From assembly GCF_017916325.1 (NCBI RefSeq), contig NC_090142.1, forward strand, positions 523,501 through 587,500: a stretch of 64,000 bases of DNA. The letters run 5' to 3'. The stretch comes from Leishmania martiniquensis. Taxonomy: Eukaryota > Euglenozoa > Kinetoplastea > Trypanosomatida > Trypanosomatidae. The position numbers were made by a program, and so were the translations under genes. Under the pieces are notes generated by a model, which had not been told where the DNA came from, ran no database searches, and saw only the letters and a program-made list of their open reading frames with translations. This document shows, in pieces, positions 40,913 to 50,631 of this stretch (positions are counted from its first letter, which is position 1; each line of letters opens with the position of its first letter).

Positions 40913-41821
40913 ATGCTGGCCTCCGAAGACGAAGCTGCGTCGTCCGAGGTTTCTTTTCACAGCTCCTCCTCGGGCTTTAGTGCCGCGTCTTTCGCCGAGG
41001 ATGACGACATCAAAGATGAGCTGACGCGTACAGCAGCCCTCGAAGGTCTGCCTGATGGGCACACTGCCGATGCGGTTGAGGTCACCAAGCTGAGGATGCA
41101 GCGAGAGCAGCGACTGCGGCGAATACTGTCGCTGCGCCACCTTGGTCAGCCCGAGTCCGTTTCGAATAGCGCTTTCTTTTGCACTCGAGCCGCGCTATCA
41201 GAGGAGGACACCGTGTGGCTGTACACACTCGCCAACAGTGCGTGCTTTGAGCGGCTGATGCGTGGCGTGCAATCTGCCGCGACGTCGTCCCTGGCAGGTC
41301 ACCTGGACACGGTCCTCTCGCGGGCTAACCCACTCTTCTACTTCAGCTACCGTATGCCCCTGAAAGCGATCGGGGGTGCCGGCGATACTCACGACAATTT
41401 CCTGCAGGAGGCAGCAGCAATGCAGCGTTGGCGAGAAAATACACGGCCGGTGCTGCGCCAGCGACGAGCGCCAGCGTCGGAAGATGCCGCCGGATCGAAG
41501 CGCGGCGCTGATGGAGATCCGACCACGGATGCCCCACAGAGGCGTCGGAAGACGTCCGCCAGCATGCTCTCCGCGTCCTCCGGGCTCGTGGCACAGTCGA
41601 TGAAGGCGTGGGAGACGCACTTGACAGCAGCGCTCACCGAGGAGGGTGAGACACTCGAGAACTTTCGACAAAGCCGCGCAAAGGAGAGCTACACGGACAA
41701 GAAGAGCTTTCAAGAGAAGGCGGCGTGGGAGGAGTACGTGCGCGAAGTACGCATGCAAGCTGAGCAACGCGAACGCGATGTCAAGCGACCGCTGCGCCGC
41801 GGCGAGGTAAAGGAGCCGTGA
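40913..41821 (+). CDS. Hypothetical charged helical protein
   Basis: The product is 302 aa from the ATG at 40913 (MLASEDEAASSEVSFHSSSS). An earlier in-frame ATG at 40619 would add 98 residues of leader-like sequence. I do not recognise a family. Residues 1-50 are acidic and Ser-rich. Residues 60-85 are a helix with basic residues (TKLRMQREQRLRRILSLRHL). The middle (about 95-150) is the best-ordered part (EDTVWLYTLANSACFERLMR, PLFYFSYRMPLKAIGG). The last 60 residues form a highly charged helix (AWEEYVREVRMQAEQRERDV). A basic cluster around residue 200 (QRRRKT) may be a nuclear signal. Function unknown. Confidence 0.65.
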   Translation: MLASEDEAASSEVSFHSSSSGFSAASFAEDDDIKDELTRTAALEGLPDGHTADAVEVTKLRMQREQRLRRILSLRHLGQPESVSNSAFFCTRAALSEEDTVWLYTLANSACFERLMRGVQSAATSSLAGHLDTVLSRANPLFYFSYRMPLKAIGGAGDTHDNFLQEAAAMQRWRENTRPVLRQRRAPASEDAAGSKRGADGDPTTDAPQRRRKTSASMLSASSGLVAQSMKAWETHLTAALTEEGETLENFRQSRAKESYTDKKSFQEKAAWEEYVREVRMQAEQRERDVKRPLRRGEVKEP

Positions 41822-42490
41822 TGCTGATGCGCGTATGCCTGCGTGTTCCAATCTCGTTCTATCGGCGCATTCAGCAGCGAGCATAACTCCATCGCTTCTC
41901 GTGCCTGTGTAGCAGAGGTGACTCCGAGTACTGCCTCCGTTGTGTTCAGCTGTTCGACTGCGAATGGCAGATGAGTCGGTGAGTCGTGTACTTCGGCGCG
42001 ACGGAAGGGTACGTTTCCTTCACTCCCCATCAACCCCTGCCTTTCGCGCATGCCTATTCGTGTGCGTGACACATCATAGGATGGCTGAACCTGCGCGTTC
42101 GAACACTCTGTCGCCGTACAGTATTGAAGTTAGCCGCTTCGTGCATGGCCGACAGAGCCTCTGCTTAACGCTTCTCCTCTTCCCTTTTGCTATGTTCTTT
42201 GCAGCGTTGTTGACGGTGCACCCTTGTGCCCCCAGCGGAGGCACCATCGGCCCTCTCCCTCTCCCTCTTTCCTCCCTCCCCCCTCCGCACACACACACAC
42301 ACACACTCCACCGACAACTTCGATTTTGCTTCTCCTCTCTGCACCTTTCTGTCGTTTTCTTTTGGACCAACGGCGCAGCATCCGTCGATCTTCTCCCCCC
42401 ACCCGCTCCAATCCATCAGTGTTACCCAGTCGGATAGCTCCGGATTTCAACCTCTGCCCGTGCTCCTCTTCTGTAGCTTCACGAACCGCC
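41822..42490 (+). other. Intergenic spacer with CA repeat
   Basis: No gene was seen. A (CA)n repeat lies at 42288-42306 between strong CT-rich tracts. Two overlapping frames starting near 42224 and 42226 are translations of this leader region. Confidence 0.6.
42288..42306 (+). repeat. (CA)n microsatellite
   Basis: About nine consecutive CA units lie in the leader region of the small basic protein gene. Confidence 0.9.
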
Positions 42491-42802
42491 ATGGGCCACT
42501 CTGCGAAGATCACACGAGGCGGCAACAAGAAGCGTGTCAATCAGGGCCGCCTCGAGGCGAAGCTTCGTGCACAGGGTGCCAAGTCACACACAACGAGTGT
42601 AAAAGAAGCGGTGGAGGCGAAGCGCCTCCTCAAGCAGAGAGCGCAGGCTATCGCTGGAGAGTTAAAGGCAAAAGCACAGGCGAACGGCAGCGCACCTATC
42701 CAGCTGCAGCAACCGAGCCCCGCGAGCACGGGCACACCGATTGTGCGCATGGCTCCGAAGCCCACAGCGAAGCCGAGGCCCTGTGCACAGTCCGAGAAGT
42801 AA
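42491..42802 (+). CDS. Small basic protein of unknown function
   Basis: The product is 103 aa from the ATG at 42491 (MGHSAKITRGGNKKRVNQGR). It is strongly basic, with a predicted long helix at about residues 32-60 (SVKEAVEAKRLLKQRAQAIAG) and a proline-rich tail (PASTGTPIVRMAPKPTAKPR). The size and charge resemble small ribosome-assembly or RNA-binding proteins, but I do not recognise a family. The ATG follows a CT-rich leader, and the longer overlapping frame upstream is leader translation. Confidence 0.7.
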   Translation: MGHSAKITRGGNKKRVNQGRLEAKLRAQGAKSHTTSVKEAVEAKRLLKQRAQAIAGELKAKAQANGSAPIQLQQPSPASTGTPIVRMAPKPTAKPRPCAQSEK

Positions 42803-43281
42803 TAAGATGTACCGCTCCGGCAGGTGCGTTGACGGCGAGTGGCATCCCTCTGCGTGTCATGCGATTCATCAGGGGAGGACGAAAAAAAAAGACACGTGCC
42901 GAGCGTGACGCTCTCGTTGTATGTGCACGTGGGGGCTCGCCCTGATGCTTTCCGCTCCTTCGCGCGAAGCTGCCGACTTAGAAACTCAAAGCTCAGGTCC
43001 CCGCTCACCCTGAAAGAACTCCTCCGCTGTCGTCTTGCGTCTGGCGAGTGTGGGCCCACTCCTGTCTCAGACGAGTGGTCAACAAACTTTCTTCATCTTC
43101 TCGCTGCTTCTGCTGCACCTGCCGCGTGGCCTATTTCGTCCCACGGTTATTTTCTCTGTTGACTTCACCATCCTTCGCTTCTTCCATCCGCATTTCACTC
43201 AAACACGGAAGCACACACGCCTCCTCTCTCAGCATCTCTTCGTGCTCTCTCCTCACTCTTACAGTCGATCCTTGAAAAAAG
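42803..43281 (+). other. Spacer and 5' UTR of ATP synthase c
   Basis: No gene was seen in this 480-base spacer. The region around 43085-43260 is pyrimidine-rich, with several possible acceptor AGs. Confidence 0.6.
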
Positions 43282-43602
43282 ATGATGCGCCGTGCCATTG
43301 CCCAGCCCATCGCCCGCCGCGCGGTGGCTGCCTCCAGCGCGCTCGTGGTCGCCCCTCGCAAGGCCTCCACCGTGGCGATCTCCGTCCAGGGCCTGCACTA
43401 TGTCGGTACCGGTCTCGCCGCCATTGCCCTCGCTGGCGTTGGCTTGGGTATTGGGACCATCTTCGGCTGCCTGCTCATCTCCTGCGCACGCCAGCCTAAC
43501 CTGACCAAGATGCTCTTCAACTACGCCATTCTCGGCTTCGCCCTGACGGAGGCCATCGGCCTGTTTGCGCTGATGCTCGCCTTCCTCATGCTCTTCTCGT
43601 AG
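43282..43602 (+). CDS. Mitochondrial ATP synthase subunit c (ATPase subunit 9)
   Basis: The product is 106 aa from the ATG at 43282. Residues 1-30 ([20 protein letters not shown]...) are a basic, Ser/Ala-rich mitochondrial presequence. The mature part is two hydrophobic helices: [20 protein letters not shown], then a loop CARQPNLTK with the conserved Arg-Gln-Pro, then [20 protein letters not shown] with the proton-carrying Glu90. The subunit forms the c-ring of the F1Fo ATP synthase in the inner membrane. Nuclear encoding is normal for trypanosomatids, which often have several nearly identical mature c subunits with different presequences. Confidence 0.96.
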   Translation: MMRRAIAQPIARRAVAASSALVVAPRKASTVAISVQGLHYVGTGLAAIALAGVGLGIGTIFGCLLISCARQPNLTKMLFNYAILGFALTEAIGLFALMLAFLMLFS

Positions 43603-44432
43603 AGTATTTGACGTCGCAATGGCAAGCGATCGGCATGCAGGATGAGGGCACGTACACGGAATGTTTTAGGGGCGGCTGTCGGCTGACAGCCCATGGAGCT
43701 GGCCGAGAGGCGAGTGATGCAGCACGCGGTGGGTTGCTGTGGCGTGTGTGTAAGTGAGAGAGTGAGAGAGAGGACGACTGTGAGGAGAAATCGACCATGT
43801 TGACTTCATTATGTCTTTCCGTCGTGTGTATGTGTGTGTGTGTTCCCCGAGTGCGTCGGCGGCTTCTCTCTCTTTCCGTCCCCCCTCTCCCTCGACTGTG
43901 GTTGCGTGGGCCACATCGAAGCCTCTCCGGTCTTTTCACCCACTCCTCCGCGCCCTCATGTGTTCCATTAGGGCAGTGCCTCCCCCCTTTCTCTTTCTCT
44001 AGGATGCCTTGTAGCGGAAGGGAGCCACTACTCCAGCGATGCTGTGCACGTGGATGTGTGGATCTCTGTAGCATGTCCGGTGGAGCGCTGTTGGACGCTC
44101 CGCTTCGACGTTGCTATTCTTTGGCTGTTTTTGTATTAGTCGCGGTTGTATTCGCTTTCAGCCGTTTGTTTAAGTTAGCGGATTTCCTTTTCACCGAAAA
44201 GCGGTGATTCGGGGAGGAGCGAGCCAGCAAGCCAGAGGGAGAGAGGGAGCAAATGAGCCGGGCGCGAGCTGGCAGTGCGTGTGCATAGGTGTATGTATGC
44301 GTGTGTGTGTGTGAAGCCGCCGCTGCCGGCTTGGTACTTCGCATCTACCTTCCTCCCACCTTTCTATCTTGCGCTCCCTTATTGTTTCGCCCTCTCTGAC
44401 TTTGTGCGTGCGGGTTCGCTCTCAGCGGCCTT

Positions 44433-44446
44433 ACACACACACACAC
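44433..44446 (+). repeat. (AC)n microsatellite
   Basis: Seven consecutive AC units lie in the spacer. Confidence 0.85.
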
Positions 44447-44516
44447 AGACACCATCGCGTAGGTCGAAAAGGTAAACGAAAAAAAGGGCATATATACTCA
44501 GCCACACCCACACCAA

Positions 44517-44994
44517 ATGCCCTCCGATAAGGAGAGCAACGGAGGATGGACCTGTGGCTCGCAAGCAGAGTGGCGGAAGAGGAGAATTGCAGCAGCTGTG
44601 GAAGAGGCCTGAGAACAACGGTGCAGTGCTCAAGTGGAATTCCGTCCCCTTCCTGCCACACCTACTCGTGCTGGTCGGACAGTACCCTGCGCTCCTTTCG
44701 CTCCAGGATAGCGGCTGGTGGGGGGTCACCACGGCAGAAGCTCACGTGCAGCCACGCCCTGTCTCATTTACGCTCCACATCGAGGGCTCAACGTACGCAC
44801 CGCTTTTCTTCAAGGCGATGACGGATTTGGAAAAGACGCGGTTCGGCGTAACTCTCTCTTTCTCTGTCTCTCTGTCTCTCTCTACGACCCCCACCGGACG
44901 TTCTCATGTCGACTTGGCTTCCACAAAACACATTCTTTGGGGCCTCCCGACGACGACGCTCCCTTTCTTATCGTTTCTGCGTTCCCTGCACTAA
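44517..44994 (+). pseudogene. Possible frameshifted small protein gene
   Basis: An ATG at 44517 opens MPSDKESNGGWTCGSQAEWR and stops 31 codons later. The next frame is open across the same point with no ATG of its own, for about 147 codons to a stop ending at 44994. It reads VLKWNSVPFLPHLLVLVGQY, LLSLQDSGWWGV and VSFTLHIEGSTYAPLFFKAM. A single base change near 44580-44612 would join them. An open run of this length is uncommon by chance at this GC. I do not recognise the protein. It may instead be leader sequence, since the final 50 codons pass through CT-rich tracts. Confidence 0.35.
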
Positions 44995-45046
44995 CGCTGC
45001 CTCAGATTCATGCTTGGCTCCATACCTGCAAAGAGTCGCTTGGGGT

Positions 45047-46135
45047 ATGTCACTCAAGCAAGTAGCGGCCTTCGGCGCGGTCGGCGCCGTTTCTGTGATC
45101 GGCGTCGTCGGAGGGACGCGATGGCGCCGCGTCGAGCTTCGCCGTGCCGAGTTGAATGAGGAGTACACGAGGCTCATGAATGAAATGCGTACCTTCAACG
45201 AGGAGCGCCTTACGCGTCGCCAGCGCCTGGCAGCTAAGGAAGCGGAAGCCAAGGCGACAGCAGAGACGGTCGACATACTGTGGAGCGATCGGTTGGAACG
45301 ATATGCGCAGGTAAACAAGGACCTGCACGCCTACCTGAGCGCTTTGCCTGAGGCGATTGGGGCACTGAAGGGTCTGTCCAACCACTACCGCCACATGTCA
45401 GAGGAGATGCCAAAGTTTATGGGGTTCGACATTGCCTGCTCGAAGATGCACAACCTGGCACTGATGCTGGAGCACGCCAAGGCTGTGGGCATCGAGCGAG
45501 TGGCGGCGACGGTGCGTGAAATGTTTCCTGCGGAGCCCCTTGTGGACGCAGTGTGCACCAGCATCATAGAGGCCCCGGCGCCGCCACACCCCACTTCCAT
45601 CGCTGCTGCCAGCGAAACCTTCACGTTCTGCATGGAAGAGCTAGATCAAGCGGTAGGGGCGGTCGCTATGCGTTACGGGGCCGCACTGGAAGAGCCCTCG
45701 ACTGCCACTTCCGGCATCTTGTCGGACAGCGTGCGGAAGCTTGTAGGTTTGACACGAGCCGACACACTAACCAGAGGGCAACGCCAGCTTGCGGAGCGCC
45801 GGAAGGACTTGGAGCGAATGCTTCGGCGCGCGCAGCGCCAGCTGCATACCGAAGAGGATATTCGGGCCGCGCTGGACTACACAAGGGAGCTGAATCACCA
45901 TCTCGTAGCCGTTGCACCAAGCAGAACGGGTGTGCTGCTCCCTTCACTTTCCAAAAAGAATGATTTCCTCGCCGCTGTGCGGTCGGACGAGGAGGTGAAG
46001 AAGGCTGCGCAGCAGTTGGATCTGTGGCGCGACTCCGCAACAACGTTTCTGGTGCACCGCCAGGCCCAGGACGCGCTGGAAAGCTACTACCTCCTCCTCG
46101 CAGAGACACTAACAGCTGTGAATGAGCTGAAGTAG
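45047..46135 (+). CDS. Single-membrane-pass coiled-coil protein, Mic60-like topology
   Basis: The product is 362 aa from the ATG at 45047 (MSLKQVAAFGAVGAVSVIGV). A start at 44906 would add 47 residues, but an acceptor-like tract and AG lie at about 44966-45006, so 45047 fits better. Residues 5-23 are a glycine-rich membrane segment flanked by basic residues, followed by a coiled coil of Arg/Glu heptads (ELRRAELNEEYTRLMNEMRT, EERLTRRQRLAAKEAEAKAT). The C-terminal half is helical and ends in DLWRDSATTFLVHRQAQDAL. N-terminal anchor plus coiled coil plus C-terminal helical domain is the layout of mitofilin/Mic60, a MICOS subunit, and the trypanosome MICOS has divergent Mic60-like members. This assignment is inferred from layout only. 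Other mitochondrial membrane proteins are possible. Confidence 0.72.
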   Translation: MSLKQVAAFGAVGAVSVIGVVGGTRWRRVELRRAELNEEYTRLMNEMRTFNEERLTRRQRLAAKEAEAKATAETVDILWSDRLERYAQVNKDLHAYLSALPEAIGALKGLSNHYRHMSEEMPKFMGFDIACSKMHNLALMLEHAKAVGIERVAATVREMFPAEPLVDAVCTSIIEAPAPPHPTSIAAASETFTFCMEELDQAVGAVAMRYGAALEEPSTATSGILSDSVRKLVGLTRADTLTRGQRQLAERRKDLERMLRRAQRQLHTEEDIRAALDYTRELNHHLVAVAPSRTGVLLPSLSKKNDFLAAVRSDEEVKKAAQQLDLWRDSATTFLVHRQAQDALESYYLLLAETLTAVNELK

Positions 46136-47820
46136 TACACGAACGAGTACAAGGGCGACAAACATAAGCAAGATGGTACACCCGACACACGAGGGAGGAT
46201 GGCACGCTGGATGAGCGATGTAGCAGCTCACGCCTGTAGAGAAGCACAGGAGGGCAGACAACAGTGACTGGCCATAGTGTGACAGTGAAGCTTGCGTGCT
46301 CCTGTGGGCGATGTCTGAGATGGACTCAGTGATGGTGACAGCGAAAGGGAGTTGTGGCTAGCGGTGGTAAAGGGGCGCCACGTAGGCAAGGAGGGGAGAA
46401 GGCTGCTTAGGGAGGGGGCTCTCGCTAAGTACACTTGTGTGCTAATGTCGCATGCTGCGTGACTCTTTCGCTCACGGACCTGCGACCGCTGCCATCCGGG
46501 ATCTCGCCTTCTTCCTACTCTCTACTGACCACTTAAGCCGCTGCACTCTACCCTGCTGCTCCTCTGTGTGATGCCTGCCCATGCGGAGCCGCCGCCGGTG
46601 GTGGGAGCGTCGGGCAGCTGGGATGCCGCCAGGTCAGCGACCTTTCGCTGCTGAGCGCGGCGGCGTGGCCCTGGGCGGTGCTGCGCGGGAGCGATCTACG
46701 ACGGTGAAGACGTGTGTGCCACCGACATGATGGGTGGGGGTGCCAGCGTTGCTCGAGCGCACCTCGCGCTGCTCTCGCCTCTCCCCTCCTCCCTTGCGGC
46801 GACCTGCGAAGGGTGGTGTAGGCTGGGTAGGAGGCCGAGGGCGTGCTCCGGTAACGGAGTCGGCGGCGCTGCGGCAACACGTGTGTACCGCTGCCTCGCC
46901 GCGCCGCGCCGACATGGGCGGGTGACATGCCGGGGGGGGGGAGGGCTCCGTTCTGACTCCTGCGCGCGCGGTATTGCAGCACCGCAGGACGCGGCGACTG
47001 CGCCCCACTGTCGATGGACGTCGGCACTTCAGTGCACACTAGCGGCCGGTGAGGGAACACGACAAAATTCTGCGCTACTGCGGTTGCTGAATAGCGCGTG
47101 GAGACGGACGTCCTCTCGGCGTCATGAAGGGAGATGGAAGTGGGTACACTGGGCATTGGAAATTTGACGCTTGATAGAGTGGCGGGCTCGCACACACCAG
47201 TGCAGTATGCCGCTTTCATCTTCATCTTCTCAGCCGTGTGTGAATGCCGAAGAGGTAGGAGGAACGGATATGCAACGCCCTCTGCTGTCCATCCCCTCGT
47301 GGCCCACAGAAGCGGCCAACATCCATCGTGAACACTTCGAGCTCCGTTTGATTGTCTTCTCGCTTGTTCATGGGTGGTGTGTTATCCCGTCGACTCATGT
47401 GCCTCTGTCATTTCCTCATCTATTCCTTCTCCCCCCTTTACACACACACGCACACGCACACACGGTGCTGGCCGCTGCCTCTCATCTTGCCCGCTACGGT
47501 GACCGGCGCGCCGCTCACGCTTTTTCGTGTACCTGCACGTCGGCACGCTTACACGAGCAGAAACGGAACGCCCTCCCCCACGCCCCTCGCTGTCTTTCCT
47601 CTCTATTTCGAGCTTCCACACGGACAAGCGTGCGCCCTTTTTGTGTGCTCTCCTCACCACCGTGCATTTTCCAGGCACAAGCGCATACCTGCATTGAACT
47701 AAACGAGTCCACCCCATACACTGCACACGGGTACCCCAGCCGAAAGCAAAACGTGCGCGCAGACCACCTCTCGCACTCGACTGCATCCATCGACGGGAGC
47801 ACTAGTAAACAGCTGCAAAA
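46136..47820 (+). other. Spacer containing 5'-truncated repeat copy B
   Basis: This 1.7-kb spacer contains the repeat copy at 46572-46993. Downstream, pyrimidine and CA/AC tracts at about 47400-47465 and 47600-47640 serve the RPN10 leader. No gene was seen. Confidence 0.6.
46572..46993 (+). mobile_element. Dispersed repeat, copy B, truncated at its 5' end
   Basis: It matches copy A from 37485 to 37907 base for base by eye, except for a G-run of 10 instead of 11. The first 150 bases of the full copies are absent: upstream of TGCCTGCCCATG the sequence is unrelated. The 3' end coincides with copies A and C. Loss of the 5' end with a shared 3' end is typical of retroposons inserted by target-primed reverse transcription. 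No tail or target-site duplication was identified. Confidence 0.65.
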
Positions 47821-48858
47821 ATGGTCGAGGCGTGCTTCCTTTGCCTGGACTCCACGGAATACATGCGCAATGGGGATCAGTACCCCACCCGCATGATGGC
47901 GGAACAGGACGCAGCCTGCCTACTGGCGAATGCGAAGCTGCAAGCTAATGCTGAAAACACCCTTGGGTTCCTCACCACCGGCGGAAATGCCTGTACGGTG
48001 TACGAAACTCTGACTAACAATGTGGACGCCATCATGACATCGATCGGCAGCATCCCCATCAACGGCAAGCGGTGTAACTTCAGCTCCGGTCTGCAGATCG
48101 CGTCTTTGGCTCTGAGCCACCGAACCAACTCCCGCGCTGAGAAGCGCATTGTCGCCTTCGTTGGCAGTCCGGTGAGGGAAACAGAGGCGGAGCTGGAGGT
48201 GCTGGCCAAAAAGCTGCGCAAGGATGACGTCGCCGTCGACGTGGTGGCCTTCGGCGTGGAGGAAAACGTGGAGCTGCTGCAGGCCTTCGTCAAGAAGGTA
48301 TGCAGGAAGGAGAACTCACGGTTCCTAGCGGTGGCCGCGCGCGAGAACCTGACAGACAAGCTCATGAGTAACGCCATCCTCCTCGGGGAGGACCTTCCCG
48401 AAGGTGCCGAAGGTGGTGGCGCCGGCATGAGCGGCTTTGGTGTGGACCCCAACATGGATCCCGAGTTAGCTATGGCTCTCCGCCTCTCCATGGAGGACGA
48501 GATGCAGCGCCAGGCTGCTGCTGCCGCCGCTGAGGCCTCCTCTGCAGGCCCTGAGAGCGCACCAGCCTCCGGCAACACTCCCACCCCCCCTGCCTCAGCA
48601 ACACTAGCGGCTGCACCCTTGGCGGACGAGGATGAGCTGAACTACGAGAATATGTCGGAGGAGGAGATGATGCGGCGCGCCATTGCGCTGTCCTTGCAGG
48701 AAACCACGCATGGCTCTTCGGACACCGCATCGCCGCCATCGGCGCCGCAGCCGCCGACAACCTCCACATCGCGCGAGAATGAGGAGGGCAATCTGGACGA
48801 CTTTTCGAAATGTGTTGAAGACGCCTTGGATAAGGAGGACGAAGAGAAGAACTCTTGA
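47821..48858 (+). CDS. RPN10: 26S proteasome ubiquitin receptor RPN10
   Basis: The product is 345 aa from the ATG at 47821 (MVEACFLCLDSTEYMRNGD). The N-terminal von Willebrand A domain (residues 1-190) begins with the DSxxxMRNGD signature of RPN10. GSPVRETEAELEVLAKKLRK and FGVEENVELLQAFVKKV are typical of the same domain. Two ubiquitin-interacting motifs follow: DPELAMALRLSMEDE from residue 213 and EEMMRRAIALSLQET from about 281, each with the central Ala/Ser core. The C-terminus is acidic. RPN10 sits between the base and lid of the 19S regulatory particle and captures polyubiquitinated substrates. The length is close to that of the plant and animal proteins. Confidence 0.96.
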   Translation: MVEACFLCLDSTEYMRNGDQYPTRMMAEQDAACLLANAKLQANAENTLGFLTTGGNACTVYETLTNNVDAIMTSIGSIPINGKRCNFSSGLQIASLALSHRTNSRAEKRIVAFVGSPVRETEAELEVLAKKLRKDDVAVDVVAFGVEENVELLQAFVKKVCRKENSRFLAVAARENLTDKLMSNAILLGEDLPEGAEGGGAGMSGFGVDPNMDPELAMALRLSMEDEMQRQAAAAAAEASSAGPESAPASGNTPTPPASATLAAAPLADEDELNYENMSEEEMMRRAIALSLQETTHGSSDTASPPSAPQPPTTSTSRENEEGNLDDFSKCVEDALDKEDEEKNS

Positions 48859-50631
48859 CGTGGGCTCCATGGCGTCCTGTCCCGCCACACGCCCCCCTCT
48901 CGCTTCCTCTCTCTCTCTCCCGCACGTGCCGTATTTATGACGCGGATGTGTGGGCGAGAGAGTTTTTTTCCCTTTCGTTGCTTTGTGCGCGCCTTTGTGG
49001 TGCTCGACGATGTTGCCTATGGACGCGAAGCATAGAGGAAAGCCCCCCGGAGGGATGATGTAGGGGTGTCTTGTTGACGTTTCCCAGAGTAAAAGGGTGC
49101 CGCATAGGTGCCCTCACCTTCCTCCGAGTAGGAGTGCGTGTTTCTTGGTACCACCGCTGCAGTGATGAGTGGGTGTGAATGCGAAGGGCAACACACCCAA
49201 CCATTGGACGCGCCGCAGCGGCAGCGTGAAAACACATGATAGTGGTGCGGGCAGCGAACGCTGACGGTCAGGCATCTTCCTCCGTCTGATGGCACTACAC
49301 GCAGACACACGGGTGCCAGGTCCGACAGCACGGGGAGAGAAAGGATGGCGAGAGACGCACGAACCCTCCGGGATTGCTGTGGTGCTTTAGACCTTGACGG
49401 AGAGCATCATGCCGCTAAGATGACCATTTCTTCCATATGCACATCGTTTTTAACCCCCCTTTCTCCCTCTTCACTGCAACTCCACACGTCCATCTTTCTG
49501 TATGCACTTACCCCTCTCGTCGCTTGTGAAAAAAGCCAGTGAGCATGAGCTGCGTGCATGTGCACCACACATCACATGACATTTCTATGTGATCACCCGT
49601 CCCCATCGCCACGTGTCGCGGCACGAACAACAAATTCCCCATGGCTCACAAAGTTTCGACTAGAAACGATCTGAAAAGAAACGTCTGTGGAAGTGGCTGT
49701 GGGCTATGACCACAACCCACGAGGGCGCCGAGCGCAGACGAAAGATTTCAAGAGAGGGATGCCGAGCCCCTCCCTCCGATCGACACGTGGCCTCACGGAA
49801 CGGCGAATGGGAACACGTGACGCTCTTCTTTCCTTCCCTCTTCTTCTGCAAAGCTGATGAGTGAGATCCGCTCCGACTGTGTAATGTGCCCCCCCCTCTC
49901 TCCCACTCCCCCCACACGCAAACGCACAAGGCGTCGGTTTTCTCGCGGCCCTGCCCAGAAGGGGTGGGGTGGGGCGGCTCTACTTGGTGTTTCCCACATG
50001 TGAGGTGAGTCACCCACACACTCTTCCTCCCTCTGGGGGATTATTCCGCAAACTCGGCGCTTGTCTCCTTCAACCACATCGCGGCCGTCGTTTCGCTCTC
50101 TCGCAGTGATTCTCTGCTACGCATTTCAGGAGACTTACGGCCGCGACGTATGGACAGGCGCGTGCGTGTGCCTCTGTGCCTGTGTGGGTGGGAAGGGAGA
50201 GGGGAGGGGAGAGGCTCTTCGAACCCCTCTTCTGCTGGGTATGATGGCCTATCCGCTGTAGCAGCATATCTCTGTGTTCCGTGCTGCACTACGCCTCCTC
50301 CCCTCGTCCAGTCGTCATCATGTCAGCTTTCGAGTGCCATGTAACGGAGAATAAAGGGCGGACCCGTCATTTCGGTAGAACTCGAAAGGATGAAGAGAGA
50401 GCTCGTGCGAGCACCGTGCCCACGTCCCTGCTCTCCATGCGCGGTAACGTTCAACAAGTATGCGACGTCGCCCTTAACGCCTTTCTGGAGAGGATGGCCC
50501 ACTCTCCTCTGCCCCTCAACTGCCGGTTTCGCCTTCTTCTCTTTCTCCCGTTTCTCCATCCCCCACAAGCGGCGGTAGGAACCCCCACCACCACCAAGAC
50601 GTGGCCCGTTCTCTGACACGCGACCGAATTC
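48859..50631 (+). other. Spacer upstream of Miro
   Basis: This 1.8-kb spacer has no firm gene. An ATG-started frame of 98 codons at 50320-50616 (MSAFECHVTENKGRTRHFGR...) runs through the splice tract of the next gene and was not called. The tract at 50526-50565 is followed by AG at 50568-50569. Confidence 0.5.
50526..50569 (+). promoter_or_regulatory. Predicted spliced-leader acceptor for Miro
   Basis: A CTTCTCTTTCTCC-type tract ends in CACAAG with AG at 50568-50569, 62 bases before the ATG. Confidence 0.6.

Larger units (their letters stand above)
43603..45046 (+). other. Spacer with possible broken small gene
   Basis: This 1.4-kb spacer contains TG repeats at about 43827-43840 and a CA repeat at 44433-44446. 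A possible frameshifted small gene at 44517-44994 is listed separately. The final tract at about 44966-45003, followed by AG at about 45005, is a likely acceptor for the next gene. Confidence 0.5.

Noticed and set aside
50200..50245. Sequence resembling a tRNA T-loop (TTCGAACC)
   Set aside because: No matching acceptor, D or anticodon stems could be found around it.
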